A stretch of DNA of 64,000 bases from G963665185 sp049723905 (GTDB lineage: Bacteria; Desulfobacterota; Desulfovibrionia; Desulfovibrionales; Desulfovibrionaceae): assembly GCF_049723905.1 (NCBI RefSeq), contig NZ_JBJKFD010000001.1, positions 4,030,001 through 4,094,000 of the forward strand, read 5' to 3'. Position 1 is the stretch's first letter; each line of letters starts with the position of its first letter. The notes under the pieces were generated by a model that saw only the letters and a list, made by a program, of their open reading frames with translations, did no database searches and was not told the DNA's origin. Positions 7,105-15,834 of this stretch are shown here, one piece after another. The translations under genes were made by a program, and so were the position numbers.

Positions 7105-9597
7105 ATGGATTCCGTATCACGCAGGGCGGAGGGGCTGGGCTTTTCCTTGCGTCGGAACGTCCTGGCATTTCTGGCGCTCTGGATGGTCTGCGGTGTTTTC
7201 TTGTGGACCGCGGCCGCCAACACGGCTTGGGCAGCGGTGGCGGAGAAGGCTCCGCACGAAGATAAGCGGGTGGTCGTTGCCGTGGTTTCTGACGGCCAGG
7301 GCCCGTTTCTGGACCGCTACATGGCGCAGGTGCGCGAGGAATTGGTGCGGCTGCTGGGCCGGGACCGGCCCATTGAATTTTTGCGCAAGCCCGATTTCAG
7401 CGCCGGCTGGACCATGGACGGAGCACGGCGCAGCCTGGAGGCGGCCATGGCCGTTCCCGGTGCCGACGTGGTGCTGTGCGCCGGACTGCTGCCCACCTTG
7501 TATGCGGCCCGCCTGGAGGTGGACCTGCCCGTGCCCGTGGTGGCCGGATTTTATCTGGACCAGGAAACGCTTTCTCTGCCTGTCTCCCAGGACCTGCGCT
7601 CCCTCAAGAAGAATCTGAATTTCGTCTACATCCCCAGACATATGCGGGATGATTTCCACAGTTTCGCCCGGCTTATCGGCAAAGGCCCCATCCTTGCCCT
7701 GGCCGATGCGCGCCTGCTCCGGGCCGTGCCCGGAATTGTGGGCCGGTTTTCGGAAATAGCCGCGAGCGAAGGGCTGGAACTGGGGACATTCGGCATGGCC
7801 GGGTCGGCGGACAAGGTGCTTGCAGCCCTGCCGCCCAACGTGCGCGGCGTGTACCTTACCCCGGCCTTTTCCATGTCTGTCGAGCAATGGCAAAAGCTCA
7901 TCAACGGCCTCAACGACCGCAAAATCCCCACCTTTTCCCTGATGGGGGAGGAGGACGTGAAGCGCGGTGCGCTGGCCGGGGGGCTTCCTGCCGTGGAACA
8001 GCGCACGGCCCGCCGGGTCGCGTTGCATATCCAGCAGATACTGGACGGAGCCTCGGCCGAAAGCCTGCCCGTGGATCTGCCCGTGCACATGAAGATTTTT
8101 CTGAACATGGAAACGGCCCGGACAATCGATTTTTCTCCTCCCTACGACATCCTCATCGATGCCCAAGTGGTGGGCGCCACCTGGCAGCCGGGGGACAAGG
8201 GAGCGCCGCTGGATCTGGACACGGCCATGCACATGGCCGTGAACGGCAACGTGGACATGACCCTTTCCCGTCTGGCAACTCGTCAGGCCGGGGAAAGCAG
8301 CGATGCCGCGGCCAGCCCCATGCTGCCGCAGGTCCATGCCGTGGCCGGATACAGCCAGATAGACCAGGACCGCTCCACCACCAACCAGGGGCGGGTGCCG
8401 TGGGCCAAGACTTCGGCCGGGTTGCAGCTGCAGCAGATGATTTTCGACGACTCCATCATCAGCCGTTATAGGCAGGCCCGCCGGTTTCTGGAAAGCGCCC
8501 GGCTGGACGAGAGTGCCCGGCGCGAGGACGTCATGCTTGCGGCCGGTCTCAACTACCTCAATCTTTTGGTGAGTCGGGCCATGACCCGCATAGACCGGGA
8601 AAATCTGCGTCTGACCGAGGACAACCTCAAGCTGGCGCGGGTGCGCCGCACCGTGGGTGTGTCCGGCCCGGAAGAGGTGTACCGCTGGGAAGCTTCCCTG
8701 GCCGAGGCCAAAAGCCGTTACATACAACGCATGAGCGACGAGGCCGACGCTCTGGCCCAGCTCAACCGCGCCCTTGGCGTGGAGCAGGACAGCCGCTGGG
8801 ATGCCGAGCCCATAGGCCCCAAGGCGGCGGGAAGGTACTTTCTGGACGGACGTCTGGTGGGAGCGGTGCGCAATGCCCGCGACATGGCACGGGCACGGAG
8901 TTTTTCCCGCCAGGTGGCTCTGGAACGCTACAGCATCAAATCCCTGCAGCAGCGCATCGAAGCACAACAGCTGGCCCTGGAGCAGAACGAGCGCAGTTTC
9001 TACCTGCCGAAAATAGGGGCCAGTGTGGAGTACGAGCATGCTCTGGACACCAAGCGTTCGGGTACGCAGGACGCCCTGCAATCCGCCTATCGGGCCGAGG
9101 ACGACACCTGGGCCGTGGGCCTTCGTCTGACCCTGCCTTTGTATGAGGGCGGCGGCAGGGTGCAGGCCACCCGTCTGGCCAAGACGCAGCTGCGTACCCT
9201 GGAAGCCCGGCTGGACAGACTGCGCCAGATTACCGAGGAGGAAGTGCAAAAACGCATCAACGCCCTCTACCATTCCTGGCCCAATATCGACCTGACCGCC
9301 CAGGCCGCCGAGAGTTCGCGCCGCAACCTCAAGGTGGTGCGCGACAAGTACACGCGGGGCAAGGCATCCATACTGGACCTTTTGGACGCCCAGAACCAGG
9401 CCATCAAACAGGAGCAGAACGCGGTCATTGCCGTGTACTCCTTTGTGGCGGACATGCTGCGTTACCAGCGCGCCATTTCCTGGATGGAGGCGGACCGCAC
9501 CCCTGCCGAACGCCAGGCTTTTGTTCAGGCCATGCACGAGGCCATGACCGCACCCGTTGCCGCAAACGGCGGGCCCAAGGAGATTTCCAATGAGTAG
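7105..9597 (+). CDS. TolC-family outer-membrane efflux protein fused to an N-terminal solute-binding-like domain
   Basis: An 830-residue two-part protein. A long signal peptide (hydrophobic core LAFLALWMVCGVFLWTAA) is followed at about 55-365 by an alpha/beta domain that reads like an ABC-type periplasmic binding protein: VVVAVVSDGQGPFLDR, GADVVLCAGLLPTLY, PVPVVAGFY, RGVYLTPAF. From about 370 onward it is a TolC/OEP protein with paired coiled-coil segments, LPLYEGG and the terminal KYTRGKASILDLLDAQN repeat. TolC proteins form the outer-membrane exit duct of tripartite pumps. Ordinary TolC is about 450-490 residues, so the N-terminal half is extra. The ATG at 7105 has AAGGGG at the right distance. 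It overlaps the adaptor gene by eight bases. Confidence 0.85.
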   Translation: MDSVSRRAEGLGFSLRRNVLAFLALWMVCGVFLWTAAANTAWAAVAEKAPHEDKRVVVAVVSDGQGPFLDRYMAQVREELVRLLGRDRPIEFLRKPDFSAGWTMDGARRSLEAAMAVPGADVVLCAGLLPTLYAARLEVDLPVPVVAGFYLDQETLSLPVSQDLRSLKKNLNFVYIPRHMRDDFHSFARLIGKGPILALADARLLRAVPGIVGRFSEIAASEGLELGTFGMAGSADKVLAALPPNVRGVYLTPAFSMSVEQWQKLINGLNDRKIPTFSLMGEEDVKRGALAGGLPAVEQRTARRVALHIQQILDGASAESLPVDLPVHMKIFLNMETARTIDFSPPYDILIDAQVVGATWQPGDKGAPLDLDTAMHMAVNGNVDMTLSRLATRQAGESSDAAASPMLPQVHAVAGYSQIDQDRSTTNQGRVPWAKTSAGLQLQQMIFDDSIISRYRQARRFLESARLDESARREDVMLAAGLNYLNLLVSRAMTRIDRENLRLTEDNLKLARVRRTVGVSGPEEVYRWEASLAEAKSRYIQRMSDEADALAQLNRALGVEQDSRWDAEPIGPKAAGRYFLDGRLVGAVRNARDMARARSFSRQVALERYSIKSLQQRIEAQQLALEQNERSFYLPKIGASVEYEHALDTKRSGTQDALQSAYRAEDDTWAVGLRLTLPLYEGGGRVQATRLAKTQLRTLEARLDRLRQITEEEVQKRINALYHSWPNIDLTAQAAESSRRNLKVVRDKYTRGKASILDLLDAQNQAIKQEQNAVIAVYSFVADMLRYQRAISWMEADRTPAERQAFVQAMHEAMTAPVAANGGPKEISNE

Positions 9598-10744
9598 ACG
9601 TTGTTCGGCCCGTATCCTTTTGTATGCAAGCCTGCTGGGGTTGCTTTTTCTTGGCGGCTGCAAGGGGACGGACAAGGAGCCGGAAGCGCGCAAGCCCCGT
9701 CCGGTGGTCACGTTCAAGGTGCGTCCGCCCCTGGAAACCCGCAGCCGGGTATTCACCGGCGTGTCCAAGGCGGGCATTGAAACGCAGCTCAGCTTTCGCG
9801 TGGGTGGGGAGATCGAAAAACTGCCCGTCAAGGTGGGCATGCGCGTGCGCCGCGGCGACCTTATCGCCCGGCTGGACGACAACGATTACCGCCTGCGGGC
9901 CAAGGAGGCCCAGGCCGGGCTTGCCCAGGCCGTGGCCGCGTTGAACAAGGCCAGGGCGGATTACGAACGGGCCCGATACCTGTACGAAGCGGGCAACGTG
10001 AGCAAGGAATCCCTGGATACGGCCAGGGCAGGGTTCAAGTCCGACGAGGCCTTGGTGGAAGCGGCCCGCGAACGGCTGGAGCTGGCCCGTACCCGCATCC
10101 GCTACACCACGCTCAAGGCCCCCATGAGCGGCGCCATTGCCGAGGTCCCGGTGGAAGTGCACCAGACCGTGCAGGCCGGGCAGTCCATAGCCATGCTCAC
10201 GGGCGGCGGCTCCATGGAAATCACCGTGGGCGTGCCCGAGTCGCTCATCGGCCGCATGCGCAAGGGCGACGCGGCACGAGTCTCTTTCAGCGCCATCCGG
10301 AACCGGGTTTACAAGGGCCGTGTGGTGGAAGTGGGCGTGGAGTCGCGCGGTCTGACCACCTATCCCCTGAAGCTGGAAATCATGGATGACGATGGGCGCA
10401 TCCTGCCCGGCATGATCGGCGAGGTGCGCCTCGAACTGCCGCCGCGCACTTCGGACGGGTATCTGGTGGTGCCCTCCCAGGCCGTTGCTTCCTCTTCGGA
10501 CGGCGAACACTACGTCTGGGTAGTGGAAACCTCCGACAGCACCGCCGAGCACACTGTCAGCCGGCGGGAGGTGGACGTGGCCGGGCTGAGCGAAGAGGGC
10601 ATCATGCTGCGCACCCCATCGCAGGTGCACCCCGGCGATCTGGTCGTGGTGCGCGGAGTGCACCGCATCAAGGACGGACAAAAGGTGCTGCTGCTTGATG
10701 CGCCCCAATCCAAGCACGACACCAATCCCGGAGCCGAGCAATGA
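9590..10744 (+). CDS. RND efflux periplasmic adaptor subunit (HlyD/MFP family), lipoprotein
   Basis: A 384-residue protein with a lipoprotein signal ending LLFLGGC. It is organised like AcrA: a beta-barrel/lipoyl half (ETQLSFRVGGEIEKLPVKVGMRVRRGDLIARLDDNDY), a helical hairpin (about 105-165), the returning lipoyl strand (TTLKAPMSGAIAEVPVEVHQTVQAGQ) and a membrane-proximal domain. It bridges the inner-membrane pump and the TolC duct. The start overlaps the TolC-fusion stop by eight bases, and its stop overlaps the pump start as ATGA, so the three genes are translationally coupled. Confidence 0.92.
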   Translation: MSRRCSARILLYASLLGLLFLGGCKGTDKEPEARKPRPVVTFKVRPPLETRSRVFTGVSKAGIETQLSFRVGGEIEKLPVKVGMRVRRGDLIARLDDNDYRLRAKEAQAGLAQAVAALNKARADYERARYLYEAGNVSKESLDTARAGFKSDEALVEAARERLELARTRIRYTTLKAPMSGAIAEVPVEVHQTVQAGQSIAMLTGGGSMEITVGVPESLIGRMRKGDAARVSFSAIRNRVYKGRVVEVGVESRGLTTYPLKLEIMDDDGRILPGMIGEVRLELPPRTSDGYLVVPSQAVASSSDGEHYVWVVETSDSTAEHTVSRREVDVAGLSEEGIMLRTPSQVHPGDLVVVRGVHRIKDGQKVLLLDAPQSKHDTNPGAEQ

Positions 10745-13700
10745 GCCCCACCCGCTGGTGCATCGAGAACAACCGGACCTTCGCCCTGATCATCCTGGCC
10801 ATAGCCTTTCTGGGCATCGGCACCTACCAGAGCATCTCCAAGCTGGAAGACCCGGATTTCACCGTGCGTATCGCCGTTATAAGCACCGTGTTTCCCGGCG
10901 CGTCGCCGCAGAAGGTGGAAGAACTGGTCACGGACAAGTTGGAGGAGAAAATCCGGGAAATAGCCGAGCTGGACTATGTGGAGTCCCGTTCCATGAGCGG
11001 CGTCTCCCTGATCTACGTGCACGTCCAGGAACGCTTCATGGACATGAAGCCCATCTGGGACCGGCTGCGCAACAAGGTGGACGACGTGCGCCCGAGCCTG
11101 CCGGAAGGCGTTTCCGGCCCGTACGTCAATGACGAGTTCGGCGATGTCTTCGGCATTGTCGCCGCCATCACCGGGGACGGCTACTCCTACCGCGAGCTCA
11201 AGGACGTGGCCGACGATGTGCGCGACGAGCTGCTGCGGGTGAAGGACGTGGCCAAGGTGGAGCGCCACGGCGTGCAGGACGAGCGTATCTTTGTGAATTT
11301 TTCCAATGCCCGGCTGGCCGAACTGGGTGTGTCCCCGGCCTTCATCATGCAGACGCTGCGGCAGCAGAACGCCATTGCACCGGGCGGCAACGCCCTGGTG
11401 GGCACCGAACGGGTGGTGGTGGAGCCGACGGGCGAATTCAAGAGCCTGGAACAACTGGCAGGAACAAGCATCAGCCTGCCCGGCAAGGCGCAGAACATCC
11501 AGCTGAAGGACATTGCCACCATAGAGCGGACCTTTGTGGACCCACCGTCCGAACTGACCCGCTTTAATGGAAAGCCCTGCCTGATGCTGGCCGTGAGCAT
11601 GGCAAAGGGCGGCAACATCGTGGAGATGGGCAAGCGGCTGGACGCCACGCTCAAGGACATCCAAGCCCGCATGCCCGTGGGCATAGACTTCAACTATGTT
11701 TCCTACCAGCCACGGTTTGTGGACCAGGCCATCGGCGATTTCATGGTCAACCTGTACGAGGCCTTCGGCTTTGTGGTGGTGGTCATGCTGGTCTTTGCCG
11801 GCCTGCGCACTGCCCTGGTCGCCGGGCTGCTCGTGCCCATGGCCATTTTCATGTCCATTGCGCTCATGCCGTTTTTCGACGTGGTCATGCAGCGGGTCTC
11901 CATTGCCTCGCTCATCATTGCCCTGGGCATGCTGGTGGATAACGGCGTGGTGATCAGCGAAAATATTCTGGTGCGCCTGGGGCGCGGCGAGGACCGCATG
12001 AAGGCCGTCACCGAGGCGGCAACCAATCTGCGCATGCCGCTGCTGGCCGCTTCGCTGACCACGATATTCGCCTTCATGCCCATTGCCACGGCCAAGTCGG
12101 AGACCGGGGAATACTGCCTCTCCCTGTTCATCGTCATCACCCTGACCCTGCTTTCAAGCTGGGTGCTTTCCCTGACCTTTGTGCCGTATCTCTGCTTCTA
12201 CGTGCTCAAGGTCAAACCCACCACGCAGGAGTTCAAGGGCTTCTTTTATTCGCTTTACCGCGGCTTTCTCAAGCTCTGCCTGCGCCACAGGCTTGTCTTT
12301 GTGGTTTTGGTGGTGGGGCTTACCGCCTATTCCATGTACGCCTTCCGGTACATTCCCAAGATATTCTTTCCGCCCAACGACCGCGAAATGGTCGTGATAG
12401 ACTTCTGGCAGCCTTATGGAACGGACATCGGCGTTACCGTGGAGCGGGTCGGCCAGCTGGAACATTTTCTGATGGACCAGCCCGGCGTGGTTTCCGTGGG
12501 CACCTTTGCGGGATACGGCGGCCCCCGCTGGTATCTTGCCATGAACATTGAACAGACCCACCCCAACTACGCCTTTCTGGTGGTGAACACCGAAAGCCTG
12601 GCCGATGCCCACGCTCTGCTGCAATCGACCCGCAATTTCGTGGCCGGGCATCTGCCCGACACCAGGGCCGACGTGAAGATGCTGGAAATGGGACCGCCCG
12701 TGGGCGCGCCCATTCAGATACGCCTGTCCGGCAAGGATATGGACAAGCTCTTTGCCCTGCGCGACAAGATAGAGGACGTGCTGGACAAAACCTCGGGCGT
12801 TACGGACATCTGGGACGACTGGGGCGAGTGGACCAAGAAGCTGGTGGTGGACGTGGACCAGGAACGGGCCAAACGCGCCGGTATTTCCAGCCAGGACATT
12901 GCCATGTCCCTGAACACCCAGATTTCCGGCATGCCCATCACGCAGTTTCGCGAGGGGGACACGCTCATTCCCGTGGTGTTCCGTTCGGAAAAGCAGGAGC
13001 GGGAAGGGCTGGACAGGTTGGACGACCTCAACGTCACCTCCTACCAGAGCGGCAAGAGTCTGCCCCTTTCCCAGGTGGCGGAAACGCGCATGACCTGGCA
13101 GCCGGGCAATATCCGCCGCCGCGACCAGACCCGGACCCTGACCGTGAAGGCCACTGTCTCCGGGCGGTTTGCCAGTGAAATCATGGAGGAAATCCGGCCG
13201 AAGATCGAAGCGCTGCACCATTCCTCCCAATGGCCCGCAGGCTATGGCATCCATTTTGGCGGCGAGGACGAGGAGGCCCAGAAGTCCCAGGCCTCCATCA
13301 TGGCGGGCATGCCCCTGGCCATGGCCTTCATTCTGGTTACGCTGATGAGCCAGTTCAACTCGGTGCGCCGTACCCTCATCATTCTGCTGACCATACCGCC
13401 CATGTACATCGGCATCACCTGGGGCATGATGCTTTCCGATTCGCCTTTCGGTTTCATGGCAATGCTGGGCATGATCAGCCTTATGGGCATCATCATCAAC
13501 AATGCCATCATTCTTATCGACGCCATCGAGCGCGAGCGGGAACGTGGGCGGGAGCCTTACGAGGCCCTGGTGCTGGCCGCCCAGAAACGGCTGCGTCCCA
13601 TCCTTATGACCGCCTGCACCACGGTTATCGGCCTTATTCCCCTGTCCTTGCAGGGCGGGGAAATGTGGCGGCCCATGGCCAACGTCATCATCTTCGGCCT

Positions 13701-13785
13701 GGCCTTTGCCACGGTGCTGACTTTGGGCCTTTGCCCGGTGCTGTACAGCCTGTTCTTTAATGTGCGGGAAAAGCCGGAAGGGTAG
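10741..13785 (+). CDS. RND-family efflux pump, inner-membrane permease
   Basis: A 1014-residue transporter of normal length for the HAE/AcrB-like RND class: TM1 at residues 12-32, a large periplasmic loop, TM2-TM6 (about 335-470), TM7 near 520, a second large loop, and a C-terminal TM block from about 850. The proton-relay helix TM4 reads GMLVDNGVVISENI, so the Asp pair of AcrB is Asp400-Asn401 here. It uses the proton-motive force to expel substrates picked up in the periplasm. Substrate specificity cannot be read from the sequence. It is the last gene of the tetR-tolC-hlyD-rnd unit. An insertion sequence now separates it from the hairpin at 15140 that probably once ended the operon. Confidence 0.93.
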   Translation: MSPTRWCIENNRTFALIILAIAFLGIGTYQSISKLEDPDFTVRIAVISTVFPGASPQKVEELVTDKLEEKIREIAELDYVESRSMSGVSLIYVHVQERFMDMKPIWDRLRNKVDDVRPSLPEGVSGPYVNDEFGDVFGIVAAITGDGYSYRELKDVADDVRDELLRVKDVAKVERHGVQDERIFVNFSNARLAELGVSPAFIMQTLRQQNAIAPGGNALVGTERVVVEPTGEFKSLEQLAGTSISLPGKAQNIQLKDIATIERTFVDPPSELTRFNGKPCLMLAVSMAKGGNIVEMGKRLDATLKDIQARMPVGIDFNYVSYQPRFVDQAIGDFMVNLYEAFGFVVVVMLVFAGLRTALVAGLLVPMAIFMSIALMPFFDVVMQRVSIASLIIALGMLVDNGVVISENILVRLGRGEDRMKAVTEAATNLRMPLLAASLTTIFAFMPIATAKSETGEYCLSLFIVITLTLLSSWVLSLTFVPYLCFYVLKVKPTTQEFKGFFYSLYRGFLKLCLRHRLVFVVLVVGLTAYSMYAFRYIPKIFFPPNDREMVVIDFWQPYGTDIGVTVERVGQLEHFLMDQPGVVSVGTFAGYGGPRWYLAMNIEQTHPNYAFLVVNTESLADAHALLQSTRNFVAGHLPDTRADVKMLEMGPPVGAPIQIRLSGKDMDKLFALRDKIEDVLDKTSGVTDIWDDWGEWTKKLVVDVDQERAKRAGISSQDIAMSLNTQISGMPITQFREGDTLIPVVFRSEKQEREGLDRLDDLNVTSYQSGKSLPLSQVAETRMTWQPGNIRRRDQTRTLTVKATVSGRFASEIMEEIRPKIEALHHSSQWPAGYGIHFGGEDEEAQKSQASIMAGMPLAMAFILVTLMSQFNSVRRTLIILLTIPPMYIGITWGMMLSDSPFGFMAMLGMISLMGIIINNAIILIDAIERERERGREPYEALVLAAQKRLRPILMTACTTVIGLIPLSLQGGEMWRPMANVIIFGLAFATVLTLGLCPVLYSLFFNVREKPEG

Positions 13786-13857
13786 ATTCGCTTCCGCCAT
13801 GCAGCGTCTGAAACGTGAGGCGTCCTAACTTAGGTTGACGTTTTTTGAAGGTTTCAC

Positions 13858-14688
13858 TCAGGCTGTGGGGCTAGCCCCACAGCCTGATTCGTGTACATCG
13901 TTTGGCGTTCTCATTCCCAGGCTGAGATGTGGCCGTTGTGAGTTGTATATCTCAACGGATTCCCTCACCAGAGTATTGAGTTCCGCAAAGTCGTTGCATT
14001 TGGCAAACATAAACTCTTGCTTCAGAATACCATTCATCCGTTCCGCCAGGGCATTTTGATAGCAGTCATAACCATCTGTCATGGACGGAACCATTCCGGA
14101 TTGTTGGAGCTTTTTCTGGTAAACCGAAGAAGCGTATTGGAGCCCTCGATCTGAGTGGTGAATCGTATTCACCTTCCTTCGCTTATTTTTGACTGCCGCG
14201 TCCAGTGCTTTGGTTGTGCTTTCCGCTCCGAGATCCCGACTCACGTTGTATCCCATTATCTTCCGGCTGAATGCATCTGTAACCAGCGAAAGGTAACACG
14301 TTTGCTCGCGTGTCTTTACGTAGGTTATATCGCTTACGAACACCTGCTCAGGACATTTGGGCTGAACATCTTCCAACAGATTGGGATGTTTTTTTAGCCA
14401 ATGTTTCGAGTTGGTTGTCTTTGTGTAGTTCTTTCTTCGCTTGATGAGCATGTGCTCTCGCCGCAGCAGCGAAAACAATCCATCACGTCCGAGCTTGATT
14501 CCCTTTGCAGAAAATGCGTCCTTTAACAGGTAGTACAGCTTTCTGGTTCCAAGGCGGGGCATCCTGGCCCGCACGTTCAGGACCATGTTTTTTGCCTCCT
14601 GAGACATGGCTTCTCGTGCATCATGGCGTTTTTCAGCCTGATACACGGACTGCCGACTAACCCCGAGCTGCCTGCAACAAGCAGACAA
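13858..14688 (-). CDS. IS3-family transposase OrfB (DDE integrase domain)
   Basis: A 277-codon frame, the catalytic part of the transposase. An N-terminal HTH_21-like segment is followed by the rve integrase core with the three acidic residues in VSDITYV, HHSDRGLQY and QNALAERMNG, which binds the element ends and performs strand transfer. The frame has no good ATG start; the first usable initiator is a TTG at 14688. The open frame continues upstream into the end of OrfA in the -1 frame. It is therefore probably made as an OrfAB fusion by -1 frameshifting, as in most IS3 elements. Confidence 0.9.
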   Translation of the reverse strand: MSACCRQLGVSRQSVYQAEKRHDAREAMSQEAKNMVLNVRARMPRLGTRKLYYLLKDAFSAKGIKLGRDGLFSLLRREHMLIKRRKNYTKTTNSKHWLKKHPNLLEDVQPKCPEQVFVSDITYVKTREQTCYLSLVTDAFSRKIMGYNVSRDLGAESTTKALDAAVKNKRRKVNTIHHSDRGLQYASSVYQKKLQQSGMVPSMTDGYDCYQNALAERMNGILKQEFMFAKCNDFAELNTLVRESVEIYNSQRPHLSLGMRTPNDVHESGCGASPTA

Positions 14689-14690
14689 GC

Positions 14691-15089
14691 TTATTTGTCT
14701 TTCTTTCTGAAGACTTCGTGCAGCTCGGGGGTAAGTTTTTTTCTTATTGAAGTCCCAAGCTCGCGGTCGGAAATCTCAATCATTTTATTGAGAAGCATGG
14801 TCTTGATCTTTTCTTCCTCAAGCTCTTTCTCCAGCCGCTTGATCTTCTGGGCCGGTGTTTCTTTGGCTTTTGGGGCTTTGCGGGAATGTACCATGGGCCT
14901 GCTCCAATCAAGGGTGCCGTGTTTTCTGAGCCACTTCAGCACAGTGCTTCGCCCTTGAATACCATAAAGAGCCTGAGCCTGCTTGTACGTCATCTCGCCT
15001 TTTTCAACCTGGGCCACGACGGACAATTTAAAGGCCATCGTGTAGTCACGCTGAGTTCGCTTTACTCGCTGTTTTTCTTGAGCATCCAT
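14691..15089 (-). CDS. IS3-family transposase OrfA (DNA-binding)
   Basis: A 132-residue protein with an N-terminal helix-turn-helix (AFKLSVVAQVEKGEMTYKQAQALYG, then STVLKWLRKHG) and a leucine-zipper-like coiled coil (IKRLEKELEEEKIKTMLLNKMIEI), the usual OrfA layout. It recognises the IS ends and modulates transposition. Just before its stop the message reads TTC AGA AAG AAA GAC; the A-AAG tract is a plausible -1 slippery site leading into OrfB. The stop codon lies 2 bases before the nominal OrfB start. Confidence 0.9.
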   Translation of the reverse strand: MDAQEKQRVKRTQRDYTMAFKLSVVAQVEKGEMTYKQAQALYGIQGRSTVLKWLRKHGTLDWSRPMVHSRKAPKAKETPAQKIKRLEKELEEEKIKTMLLNKMIEISDRELGTSIRKKLTPELHEVFRKKDK

Positions 15090-15139
15090 AAAATAGGTCC
15101 TTTGGGTGTCAACCTATTTCAGGACGGGACAACGTCAAG

Positions 15140-15179
15140 AAAAAGGCCGCTTCGAGGGAGTTCGAGGCGGCCTTTTTTT
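15140..15179. terminator. Bidirectional intrinsic terminator
   Basis: A hairpin with arms AAAAAGGCCGC and GCGGCCTTTTTTT, extended by TCGA/TCGA pairing, with A-runs and T-runs on both sides, so it can act in both directions. On the minus strand it ends the peroxiredoxin transcript. On the plus strand it would serve the RND operon, from which the insertion sequence now separates it. Confidence 0.85.
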
Positions 15180-15236
15180 GTCTGTGGGAAAGGGAAAAGT
15201 GGGGTCACTGGCCCCTGGCGTCACTGCCCCCTCGCT

Positions 15237-15830
15237 TCATTGGCTTTTGGCAATGGCGTCCAGCGTGTGCAGCAGCCGTTCCAATTCGGGCTTGGCGTTG
15301 ATGTCATGCACCTTGATGTCGCGGATGACGCCCTGGGTGTCGATGATGATTTCGGCACGTTCCGCCATGCCGTCCGAACGCAGAAGCCCGTAGCTGGCTG
15401 CCACCTTGCCGTGGGGGTAAAAGTCGGAAAGCACCTTGAACCACACCCCGCCCATTTCGGAGGTCCAGGCGTACTGGGTGGGCGTGTTGTCCACTGTAAT
15501 GCCGAGAACCATGGCATTGTCGGCCTTCAGCAGCTTTTCGGCCAGGTTGTAGCCGGGCCATTGCTGGGAGCAGACCGGGGTGAACGCCGCGGGCACGAAC
15601 GAAAGAACCACGTTGTCTTTCCCCCGGAAATCGGACAGGCGCACGGTTTTCCCCGTGATGTCGGGCAGGGCGAAGTCCGGGGCCATCTGCCCCACCTGCA
15701 CCTTGATGTGGCTGTCCGTGGGGGTGAGTTGTCCCGGATCGTAGATATTGGTTACTTCGGCCTGTGCGCTGCCGGAGAGCAGCAGAAGCAGGCAGAGCGC
15801 CACTGGGACAAAATGAAAATATCTGCGCAC
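15237..15830 (-). CDS. Exported peroxiredoxin (AhpC/TSA family)
   Basis: A 197-residue protein with a clear Sec signal (hydrophobic VALCLLLLLSGSAQA) and a thioredoxin-fold peroxiredoxin domain: DFALPDITGKTVRLSDFRGKDNVVL, then PAAFTPVCSQQ with the peroxidatic Cys. No second Cys is visible elsewhere in the mature chain, so a 1-Cys mechanism or an external reductant is likely. It reduces hydroperoxides in the periplasm. The TlpA-like thioredoxin gene lies four bases upstream in the same direction and is a reasonable electron donor; that pairing is inference. Confidence 0.87.
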   Translation of the reverse strand: MRRYFHFVPVALCLLLLLSGSAQAEVTNIYDPGQLTPTDSHIKVQVGQMAPDFALPDITGKTVRLSDFRGKDNVVLSFVPAAFTPVCSQQWPGYNLAEKLLKADNAMVLGITVDNTPTQYAWTSEMGGVWFKVLSDFYPHGKVAASYGLLRSDGMAERAEIIIDTQGVIRDIKVHDINAKPELERLLHTLDAIAKSQ

Positions 15831-15834
15831 TCTT

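Larger units (their letters stand above)
13821..15126 (-). mobile_element. IS3-family insertion sequence
   Basis: The element is about 1.3 kb with two minus-strand frames (OrfA, OrfB). Its ends are imperfect inverted repeats: the left end begins CGTCCTAACTTAGGTTGAC (13821) and the right end read inward begins CGTCCTGAAATAGGTTGAC (ending 15126), 16 of 19 identical. A clear 3-4 bp target duplication could not be confirmed; only a GG dinucleotide flanks both ends, so the exact borders may be off by a base or two. It lies between the RND pump gene and a bidirectional terminator. The OrfA and OrfB frames look intact. Confidence 0.85.

Noticed and set aside
7117..9882. Long open frame on the minus strand opposite the TolC fusion (921 codons)
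   Set aside because: It is the antisense shadow of a GC-rich gene; no family motifs, and low-complexity His/Gly/Arg composition. The plus-strand gene has clear domains.
13818..15129. Clean target-site duplication of the IS3 element
   Set aside because: Only GG matches on both sides; a 3-bp duplication does not line up, so none is claimed.
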